A stretch of 64,000 nt of DNA. Origin: Termitomyces sp. T153. Its lineage: Eukaryota > Basidiomycota > Agaricomycetes > Agaricales > Lyophyllaceae. This document shows, one piece after another, positions 11,585-20,037 of this stretch. The translations under genes were made by a program, and so were the position numbers. Position 1 is the stretch's first letter; every line of letters begins with the position of its first letter. The DNA lies in contig JACKQL020000009.1 in NCBI GenBank assembly GCA_018296165.2, forward strand, positions 186,001 through 250,000. Direction: 5' to 3'. The notes beneath the pieces were generated by a model, which worked only from the letters and a program-made list of their open reading frames with translations, ran no database searches and was not told the DNA's origin.

Positions 11585-12538
11585 CTAAAAATCCTCCACC
11601 AACTCCAGGGGTGCCACACACTTGCTGGTCTTCTCTGGAATCAACTCTAGAGTGGGCACATCTAGCAATGGAGCTCTGAGGGCATCCTTTGCAGCTAGCA
11701 GCTGCAGGAGGAGTTCCTCCTGTTGCACTATGAAGAGGTAACACACCTCCAGGCCCAGGGGACAATGCTGTGCAAAGTGCCCAGGCTTCTGGCATCTCTG
11801 ACACAACAGTGGCATGGCATGGAGCTGCCTGGCTGCATCCATGTCCATGGGAATGCCTAGTAGCAGGGGGCATGGTGCAGGGGTGGCTAGAGTAAGGGTA
11901 GGCATTGGGTGAGTGGGTATGGGGTAGTGGAGATTGGTAATTGGAACAGGGCACATTGCAGAATGTGAGTGGCAGAGCTCCTTCCAAATCTCCATGAGTT
12001 GCCACTGGTCCCATGTCACCTCATACCATGACATGATCTTTTCATTGTCCAGGCAACCCTCCACAAGATTATCAATGCAAACCACCAATGCAGGGTGCAG
12101 GCTATCCCAGAAGATGAGGCATAGTTGAAGGTTATTGGGGTAGGTGGCTTGCTCAACCAGAGCTTTGAACAAGTCAATGTACTCATCCAGCATATGTTTT
12201 CCTTGCCTGTATTGCTCCTGGTTGCATAGTGTCAAATCCATGATCTTGGCGGGGTCCAGTGAGAAGAACTCCATGCAGAAGTCCTTCTCAAAGGTGGCTC
12301 AGTCCAGAAAACTCCCAACACCTCCAGGGCAATGAAAGACTCATAATGCATAGGTGGAGGCACATTCTGTCTTCATATATGACAGTACCCAGGCTATTTT
12401 CAATGTGTTGGTGTCAAAGGCATCCCTACTGAGCTGGATGTAGGTGAGGCAGGATTGAAGGAATTGTTCCCTGCTGGAGCAGGCACCATTGTATGCATCT
12501 GGTAGTGCAGGGCACAGGATCCACAGTTGTAGGGTCAC
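11585..12538 (-). pseudogene. Chromovirus gag with zinc knuckle (decayed)
   Basis: The minus strand carries a gag-like helical domain (F-L-Q-S-C-L-T-Y-I, then W-V-L-S-Y-M-K), broken by stops near 12,340 and 12,300, continuing through Y-I-D-L-F-K-A-L-V-E-Q-A to a CCHC zinc knuckle (C-Q-R-C-Q-K-P-G-H-F-A-Q-H-C). Gag forms the particle and binds RNA through the knuckle. Related pieces lie on the + strand at 49,488-49,724 and 58,844-59,452, so the family has at least two copies here. The 5' end is cut near 12,540. Confidence 0.85.
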
Positions 12539-12540
12539 CA

Positions 12541-13461
12541 GAACTGTAGAACAATGACTTCTTTCGTTGTGTGTGTGTTTTGGATATTCACAACTTACTT
12601 ACTGTCCCTGTATAGTAGGACTGTCCCTCGGGGAAAAATCTCTTGCAACCCACCCAACCCCACTGAATGATTTTGATGGAGAACTTGGCTTGACTGTGAA
12701 CATGTGATGACCCCTTGTAAGACTTGGCCCAAAAAAAAATTTCGGCTTGGATGTATAATTGACTGCATGCATGCACACCTATAAATACAGAGTAAGTCCA
12801 AGTCTACGGTATGCGTAAGGTATAGTGCCCAAGGTAACAAACCTACCTTTAGTCTCCATCTAGGCCTATCCCCATTGTGTGCTGTCCTCTGTCCTTGGCC
12901 CAAGTCGAGGCCTTTTCTTCTTCCACTCTCCTGATGTCGTCATACATCACCGGATCGCAACGCTCTAAACAAACTTCAAGCTCTAAATTCGGACTAAACT
13001 AAGCTCTAAAACTCGAAAGCGTCAAACCAACATCTCCTTGTGTACATACTAGTACAACTCGGGCCAAGGATTTTTCGTCTGACGGCTATCCTGTACAGAC
13101 AACACTCGTTCACTCGTCAGTCAGTATTACATAAATAACACCCGCGACTCTAATCATCTATGTATCTATGGTTTTAGGTGAGTGAGTGAGTAAGTGTCAA
13201 ACAAGTGCCAAGTGAGTAGAGTTCGAGGGAGGAGATTACGGGTGTTTACTATGATCGATAGCTAGGTACAATAGGGGTAGAATGGATAAAACAAAGCACA
13301 AAGGACAGAGTACAAATGATAAGATGAACACACGGAGGAAAGTATAGTATAGCACAACGCAACGCAGCGTATATGGACAAGAAACGATGAACAAGAGAGC
13401 AGACGGGGACAGCGAGAAGAACGGATATGGAGTGCAGTGCGGGGTGTGTGATGGGATGCGT
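12541..13461. other. Boundary and intergenic stretch
   Basis: CpG becomes frequent again from about 12,545, which marks the edge of the transposon nest. The stretch probably holds the 3' UTR of the minus-strand gene at 13,462-14,220. A short GTGAGTGAGTGAGT run is seen near 13,180. No convincing coding sequence was found. Confidence 0.5.
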
Positions 13462-14220
13462 CTACCCCGCCCACGGACTGGACGTCTCGCGCTGATACGG
13501 ACAGCGCATTGGGAGGGACATGGGGCATCTGGCAAAGGGGCGTGGTATGGGAGGCTCGTCGTCGTCGTCGAGGGCGATCTCGATGCCGTTGAGAATCATG
13601 ACGTTCCTGCGGGACGTGTCTGCGAGGGAGAGAAAGGCGGGTTCAGGGGAAGAGGAGGATGCACGTGATAGGGGGCTGCTTTCGAGGGAGGCGTTGGTGA
13701 GGGAGGGAGTCGGGGGGTCGGGGGACGGGCTGCGCGAGGGGAGGAGAGGGAGGAATGCAAAGGCGGGTTTTTTGGGGACAAGATGCTGCATGTGCGGGGG
13801 GACCCAGGATGTCGATGGATGCAGGTGCCTTGGCTTTGGCGCGGGCGGCGGGAACGGCCAGGCGGGCGGCGCGGGCGGCGGCGGTGTGGGCTCGGCCGTG
13901 GGGAGCAGCGGGAGGAGGCCGATGGGGACCTGGTCGAGGAGGTACGACGGCAGCTTGCCCGAGACCGGGTCCGGCAGCTGCTGGGCGCGTGGCAGCGATC
14001 GCTGGATCTCCTTCAGCTCGAGCAGTTCTCTGTCCAATGTCAGTCACACGCCAGGCCTCAGCAAACACCCTCACTCGTACGACAGCTTCCCCGCAGGCTC
14101 CGTCGGCGTCCGGTCCCACTCGTCCGCGAAATACACCTCCTCGTCCCCAAACGCAACAGTTTTACGTGCAGTGCTCGCCAGCGACGACTTGAGGCAGCCC
14201 TTCATCGTGGACGACATCAT
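13462..14220 (-). CDS. Conserved-looking proline/serine-rich protein, unknown function
   Basis: Two exons (14,220-14,075 and 14,029-13,462) joined across a 45-nt intron (14,030-14,074, GTGAGG...ACAG, internal CTGAC) give 237 residues. The start was chosen at the Met-Met-Ser-Ser pair. The N-terminal 75 residues look folded and constrained: R-K-T-V-A-F-G-D-E-E-V-Y-F, then the R-T-P-T-E segment and a Leu/Glu-rich helix with L-E-L-K-E-I-Q. A P-I-G-L-L-P-L-L-P motif follows, and then a long Pro/Ser-rich, probably disordered tail with an acidic D-D-D-D-E patch. It resembles a hypothetical protein type of Agaricomycetes as I remember it; function unknown. There are no membrane segments. Confidence 0.65.
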
Positions 14221-14543
14221 CAATCTCCATCCTATGCAATTAAATTCCCCCCGGCCCATTCCGCCGATTTCCATCCGCGAACGACCCAAACATCACGTGA
14301 TACTATAGACCATTCTAGACCGGAACTGGATTAAAGATTCGCTGGCTCAAAAACAAAACCGAGTTTCCTTCCTCATTCCGATGTATGTGTTCCGTGCGTC
14401 GGCGCTTACCCGGGTCCCGCCCGCCTCGAGATGAATATATCATGATCACCAGGGGCGGTCACTTGATCATGTCAGTGCCGGCGGCACTCGATGCTCCGCC
14501 TTTCGTGTTTACATCGCTATACGACATCCAGGGACACTGCACC
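14221..14543. other. Short upstream region, no gene seen
   Basis: This is the likely promoter of the minus-strand gene that starts at 14,220. It has normal CpG content and no clear TATA or coding sequence. The direct-repeat tract begins at its right edge. Confidence 0.4.
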
Positions 14544-14935
14544 GTACTCGAGTACAGCAGGATCTGCTTTTTCCGGCGTCGCTCCCTCTCAAGTTGTTTG
14601 TCGGATTAGACTCGACTCGACTCGACACGCACTGCACTCGACACCGCACTCGACACTGCACTCCTTTGTTTGAAACCAGCGTGGTTCCTTGTTCAAATTA
14701 TTTGCTGCACTTGACGCTCGACTTGGTTATACCAATATACATTGCACCCTCTTCACACCATACAGCATACGGCATATCCACTCCACACTCGACACTGCAC
14801 ACTCGACCTGGTTATGCCAATGTACATCGCACCCCCTTCACAGCACAGCGGCACCCGGCGCCAATCCCTTTTATTCTATCCTATTTTTTGACCCCAGGCT
14901 ATGACTAGTCTCCCGTTTTTAGTTCCAAGTCTTAC
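14544..14935 (+). repeat. Interspersed direct repeat, copy 1
   Basis: The unit runs GTACAGCAGGATCTG, a T-rich stretch, CAAGTTGTTTGTCGGATTAG, a tract of ACTCG pentamers, then CCAATGTACATTGCACCC..TTCACAGCA, and ends with GGCGCCAATC, a T-run and the CCC..GGCTATG segment. Here the CCAATRTACATYGCACCC module occurs twice, so the copy carries an internal duplication. No open frame is kept between copies, which argues for a noncoding repeat. Confidence 0.75.
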
Positions 14936-14961
14936 CGGTATGCGTATGCCTCACACAGATC

Positions 14962-15310
14962 AGTACAGCAAGATCCAGTTTTTGTTTTTGTTCTTGTTCT
15001 TGTCTAACCACGTGGCTCCCTGTTCAAGTTGTTTATCGAATTGGACTGGACTGACTGGACTGGACTGCATTGGATTGGATTGGACTGCACACTCGACACT
15101 GCACTGCACCCAACACTCGACAATCGACGCTTCGACTCAGTGGGTGTACCAATGTACATTGCACCCCTTCACAGCACACTGCATACGAGCATATGCCATA
15201 TCACTTTTTCAGCAGTCTCGTGATCAAGGCGCGCCCCGGCATCAATCTCTTTTTCTTTTTCTTTTTTTAGCCCCATGCTGTGGGCTAATACTAGGCTCGA
15301 GCTCCCGTCT
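14962..15310 (+). repeat. Interspersed direct repeat, copy 2
   Basis: It has the same module order as the copy before it: AGTACAGCAAGATCC, T-rich stretch, CAAGTTGTTTATCGAATTGG, a GACTG-type pentamer tract, CCAATGTACATTGCACCCC, CAGCAGTCTCGTGATCAAGG, GGCATCAATC and a T-run, ending in GCTGTGGGCTAATACTAGGC. Confidence 0.75.
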
Positions 15311-15645
15311 CGGCCCCGACTCCACCGAATCAGACGACTCACGCCTCACACCTCAGAAGAGAGGCAAGCGCTCCGCGCTCCAATTCAATCAATCATATCA
15401 TAGCATGCACATCATCCCAACCGACTGTATGTTCTTCTATCCGTAGGTGGACCCATACAGACATTGACATGCACCTGACAGTTTCATCAAAATTCGAGTA
15501 AACCTCGCACTAGGAGTCTAGAACCGGCAGGACCCGCCCTGTATTGTTTTTTTTTCTCGTCTGGACAAGTCTACCTGACCTGGTATACTATATAATTCCC
15601 CATTTCACAGACGGTACATATGCATGAGGCGTTCAATCTGAACCA
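15290..15645. repeat. Segmental duplication, left copy (interrupted)
   Basis: Shared with 18,340-18,845: CGACTCACGCCTCACA, AGGCAAGCGCTC, GACAGTTTCATCAAAATTCG, ACCGGCAGGACCCGCCCTG, TATACTATATRATTCCCC, CATTCAATCYGAAC. After GAAC the similarity stops and resumes at about 16,915, so an insertion of about 1.27 kb split this copy. No gene is seen. Confidence 0.7.
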
Positions 15646-16914
15646 TCGAGTATGGGCCGTTGCGAGCACAACAAACCCAAGATTGATATATGATTACAAA
15701 CATTTTCATCAGTTATACTTATACACATATATTCATCCAGACATGGTTAATTCCTGATGATGTTGCATAGTATGAGGCATGACAGTATGTTGTTTTACTG
15801 TATGGCAGCCAGGAGACATTTCATTACTTATGGACAATGTAGTTCCGTAGTCCATGCACATCAAAAGAATATACATTCCTCATAGGTAAAATGCACTTTG
15901 AACAGTAATTGTATTTAATCGACACTACACTGCCTGATGTATGAAATCCATGAGATCACTACAGCAGAATAATAAAAAATGTATGTATGTAATCAACTGT
16001 TATTGGCACAAAAAGATCAAAGTCCAGGAAATTCATTGCCCAAGGCATGGAGGCTGAATTATGCCAATCAAGACAACAATGCAGACAGAGAGGAAATTGT
16101 GATAAACCACATAGGACAGTAAAAATTGACAAACATTGTTGGTTCAAAAGGATAGGGTCAGGATGGGTGACTTGGTATCCATTGAGCTGTTGTTTGTAGT
16201 CATGCTGCTCAAGGGAAAAAGGTTCAAAATGATCAATGTATTGAGGTCAATTACTCTGTTAGACAGCAGATTCAAACAGGTGAGTATTGGTAAGGGAGTA
16301 GTCTCATGTGACAGACACAAGCCAAAGGGATGGACAAGTCATACTGGAAAGTCAATGCTGAAGATGAGAGTTAGATATGACCCAGATACAGAAGGAGATG
16401 ACAAAGAGGGAAGGAGGAACAAAATGCAAATTTGAGAAATGACATGGTAGTAAGTATATTACATAAATGTCAGTGTACACACAACTGAACATAGTATGAT
16501 CCTTCATGAAAAAGCAGAGTCCAAAACAGAGGAATTGACTATGTGATTGTCAGACCCAATGAACAAGGCAAGTATAATCAATAGAAAGTTAGTTTTCAAA
16601 AGAACAGATGGGATGTGATTACATAAATGTCAGTTCCAACAAACAAGGTCATGTGGCTGACAATTTTCAGGACATAGATGACTAATATGAATGATAGTTA
16701 GTCACCATAGCTAATAAATCTCAAGACAAGACAAAATTTTCTTAGTGAAAAAGTATATCACAAACGTCAGGTTTCAATGAACAAAGTCACATGGCTAACA
16801 ATTTTCAAGTCACATGGCGAATAATTTTCAAGTCACATGACTAATAATTTTCAAGTCACATGGCTAATAATTTTAACGAAGACGAAAAGTAATTACCTCA
16901 ATCTATTCTAGATC
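15646..16914. mobile_element. CpG-poor insertion into the segmental duplication, type unknown
   Basis: The block is AT-rich and nearly without CpG, unlike both flanks, and is absent from the duplicate at 18,840. Both junctions carry GAAC (CTGAAC left, GGAACAGAAC right), a possible 4-bp target duplication. I found no transposase, LTR or terminal inverted repeat. Several short frames exist, none recognisable. Confidence 0.55.
16797..16875. repeat. Short tandem repeat of about 24 bp, four copies
   Basis: The unit ATTTTCAAGTCACATGGCTA with small variations repeats four times at the right end of the insertion. Related single units lie near 16,650-16,790. Confidence 0.8.
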
Positions 16915-17222
16915 TCGGAACAGAACTTGTGACAGTGAAGATGTAGATCAACCAGCGAAACGTAACGGATCAAGAAAAAAAACCGCCCCCATCCTCAAGC
17001 AAGCTTCAAGATATACATACTCTTGTGTCTGTGTCGCCATATACTTCTTGTGTCGATGTCGTATCGTCGCGGGACACTGCACCGGACTCGAGTACGCAAC
17101 ACATCACATCATCCCACGACCCTTCATCCTAATAAGTCCCATCATGCTCAACCCGCATCGCACGCCGCATACTTATAGCACACATATATACATCCAACCA
17201 CAAACCTACCCCACCCAACAGA
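16915..17222. repeat. Continuation of the left segmental duplicate, then unassigned sequence
   Basis: CAGAACTTGTGACAGTGAAG and ACGGATCAAGAAAAAAA match 18,850-18,910, completing the interrupted duplicate. From about 16,990 to 17,222 I see no gene or clear repeat. Confidence 0.6.
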
Positions 17223-17520
17223 TTCCATCGGCCGATGGGTACAGCAGGATTTGTTTTTTGTTGGAATTGGGTATTTGAAGTTTGAGGTTTTTGTGTTGCC
17301 CACCGCCGTGGCTCCTTGTCAAGTTGTTTGTTGGATTAGACTCGACTCGACTCGACACATCACGCGACACCACTCGAAGCTCGACTTGGGTGTACCAATG
17401 TAACATTGCACCCCCTTCACAGCATACAGCCTATGACATATCACTTTTCCAGTAGTTTCGTCATCAAACTTCAAGAGGCGCCGATCAATTTTTTTTCTTT
17501 ATCCCAGGCTATGGTCAGAC
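17223..17520 (+). repeat. Interspersed direct repeat, copy 3, with palindromic head
   Basis: It starts with the perfect palindrome CCATCGGCCGATGG followed at once by GTACAGCAGGAT. The usual order follows: CAAGTTGTTTGTTGGATTAG, ACTCG pentamers, CCAATGTAACATTGCACCCC, CACTTTTCCAGTAGTTTCGT, a T-run and CCCAGGCTATGGTCAGACTA. Confidence 0.75.
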
Positions 17521-17589
17521 TACTTTTTCTTTATTCCAGGCTATGGTCAGGCTACCGTAAGTCTTACCCACATGTAGTGGGCCCCAGAC

Positions 17590-17985
17590 GGGTATAGCAA
17601 GATCTGTTTTTTGTTTTTGTTTTTGTTTTTGTTTTTGCTTTAGCACGGTGTGTTCCCTGTTCAAGTTGTTTGTCAGATTAGACTCCACTCGACACTTACA
17701 CTGCACTCGACACTCGACTTGGTTGTACCAATGTACATTGCACCCCCTTCACAGCATACAGCATACAGCATACAGCATATGGCATATCCACTCGACACTC
17801 GACACTGCACACTCAACTTGGTTGTACCAATGTACATTGCACCCCTTCACAGCATGCAGCATACGGCATAATGATAATCACTTTTCCAGCAGTCCCGTGA
17901 TCAAGGGGCGCCCGGCGCCAATCTTTTTTTTTTTTTAGCCCCATGCAATGGGCTAATACTTGGCTCCCGTCTTGAGTTTCAAGTC
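17590..17985 (+). repeat. Interspersed direct repeat, copy 4
   Basis: It begins GGGTATAGCAAGATCTG, then a TTTTTG-type pentamer/hexamer run, CAAGTTGTTTGTCAGATTAG, CACTCGACACT tracts and two CCAATGTACATTGCACCCC modules about 120 bp apart. The end is CAGCAGTCCCGTGATCAAGG, GGCGCCAATC, a run of 11 T and the CCATGCAATGGGCTAATACT tail. The doubled module matches copy 1. Confidence 0.75.
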
Positions 17986-18126
17986 CAAGTCCGAGTAGTT
18001 TCAAGCCCAAGTCCGAATCCAAGTAATTCAAGGTTGGCTGTCGTCATCGGACGGACTCAAATAAGTCGTCATGATAGATCTACCCCTATAGATCTACCCT
18101 ACCCAAGCCGTTTACTTTCCCACAAA

Positions 18127-18340
18127 TTCCATCGGCGTCCGATGGGTACAGCAGGATCTGTTTTTGTTTAATCTACCTGGCAGGCTTGTCGGACTGGACT
18201 GGACTGGACTGGACTACACCTAGAACACTCGACACTCGACGATGCACCCCCTTCATACGGCATTTCCAGTAGTGTACCCGGCGCCGAACACTTTGTTTTT
18301 TATTTCACCTTACACACAGACTAGGCTAGACTCCCGCCTT
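18127..18340 (+). repeat. Interspersed direct repeat, copy 5 (short), with palindromic head
   Basis: It begins with an interrupted palindrome, CCATCGG-CGT-CCGATGG, then GTACAGCAGGATCTG, CTTGTCGGACTGGACTGG, ACACTCGACACTCGAC, CACCCCCTTCA and GGCGCCGAAC. The middle part is shorter than in the other copies. Confidence 0.7.
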
Positions 18341-18918
18341 TAGTTTTCAATTCCAAGTCTAAGTCCAAGTTCAAGTTCGTCGTCGTCGGACGGACTCAAT
18401 AACCACAACACCCTCGTCGGCACGGTAAGGTATTACAGTATAGTATCGTCGCGCGTCGCGCGGCCCCAACTCCCCCGGCTCAAACTCACATCCAATCGAC
18501 TCACGCCTCACAAGTACTTAGTACAAAGTACAGACAAGCGCTCTGCGCTCCGATCCAATCAATTGATGCACATCACCCAACCAAGCTTCGTCCGGTCTGT
18601 CCGTTTCTTCGATTTGTAGGTGGGTCCATACGGACCTGGACATGGATCTAGACGTGAACACGGACCCTCATCTGACAGTTTCATCAAAATTCGAGTAAAT
18701 CTCGCACTAGGAGTATAGGACCGGCAGGACCCGCCCTGTATTGATTTTTTTTCTTGTCTGACAAGTCTACCTGAAACCTCTCACGCGCTCACGTATACTA
18801 TATGATTCCCCATTTCACAAATGGTATACACGAGGCATTCAATCCGAACAGAACTTGTGTCAATGAAGATGAAGATCACTCTGAGAAACGTGACGGATCA
18901 AGAAAAAAAAAACAATGA
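18341..18918. repeat. Segmental duplication, right copy
   Basis: This is the uninterrupted counterpart of 15,290-15,645 plus 16,915-16,980, with the same landmarks in the same order. It also holds AGTACTTAGTACAAAGTAC, absent from the left copy. No open frame is conserved between the two copies. Confidence 0.7.
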
Positions 18919-19194
18919 TCATGACCACCTGTACTCCATTAGGGGGAGAGGGGGTGATGTTCCCTGTCCTGGATCCAGCTTCCATGCCATTCGCTTCAAG
19001 TACTGATCCCCACCGTAGCCAAGTTGCTCGTCCTTATCGGACTCCCACACTGGTTCAAAGCAATTTGTTCGGATGTGTGATTTGTGGTCGTTCTCATCTC
19101 TGAGAACCCATAAGTTATTCCACTGTGTTTTCACACCCATTGACTTTAGCTTCCTAAATACCAGTTTCTCATGCCATGCTACTAAGTAGTACAT
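18919..19194 (-). other. Possible exon or gene remnant of about 90 codons
   Basis: A minus-strand open frame has a protein-like composition rich in Trp, Asp, Lys and His (for example W-N-N-L-W-V-L-R-D-E), but no domain is recognised. Its first ~15 codons lie inside the unit of the tandem repeat that follows, so that part was duplicated with the repeat. It may be a gene fragment or chance. Confidence 0.2.
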
Positions 19195-20037
19195 GGTGTG
19201 GCTTCTAATTTCGGATCAATAACCAGAGTTTTTTTGGCCATTGTTGTTCACTAATTGTATCAGTTTTTTCGCTTGTATGTCTTTGTCAAAATGCTTTCTT
19301 GAAATGGATTTGACAATGAAAAAAGATTGACAAAGATACATCTTTAGGTCATAGATGATATTTAAGACTCATAACCAGTCGTTGTATTCAGAATGAGCAA
19401 GGGTTGATTCTCCGTAGAGGAAATAGTTCTCAGCCTTCCCAAATGTCAGTTTCTCCATGCTACTAAGTAGTGTGCTTCTAATTTCGGATCAAGAACCAAA
19501 GTTTCTTGTTGTCGTTGCTGTTCACTTAATGTTCCATTTTTCCCATTTATCTGTCTTTATCAAAATGCCTCCTTTTAATGGAGACCAAATCCCCAAGACA
19601 ATGAAAACAAAACTGGCTAAGATGCATTTTTATGTCATGGATGAGATTTAGACTCGTAACCAGTCGTTGTATTCGAAATGAGCCAGGGTCGATTCTCCGT
19701 AGAGGGAATGATCTCAGCCTTCTCAAATGCCAGTTTCTCATGCCATGCTACTAAGTATTGTGTGCTTCTAATTTCGGGTCAATAACCATTTTTCACCTGA
19801 CGCATGGTGCTGTTCACTTATTTTTACTTTCATAACAATAAGTATGGTAGACATGTGGCCCACTCGAAGTTTGTTCATGTTCCCTTTATTCTCATTAACT
19901 TATCTGTTTTGCCAAAATGCTTCTTCTTTTGATGGATTAGTCATTAAATCCCCAACACAGGATCCTCATACAATAGAAAAATTGACCGAGATACATTTTC
20001 AGGCCATGGGCCAGATTGAACACCCTTCGTATACTTA
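19170..20037. repeat. Three diverged tandem units of about 290 bp
   Basis: GCTACTAAGTAGTRTG..CTTCTAATTTCGG, CAAAATGC.TYCTT, CAGTCGTTGTATTC and GATTCTCCGTAGAGG occur in the same order. Units start near 19,170, 19,450 and 19,745; the third lacks its right half. Unit starts keep CATGCTACTAAGTA. No conserved frame runs through all three. Confidence 0.75.

Noticed and set aside
14602..14660. CRISPR-like or telomere-like array from repeated ACTCG units
   Set aside because: There are no spacer/repeat alternation and no telomeric TTAGGG; it is a simple pentamer tract inside an interspersed repeat.
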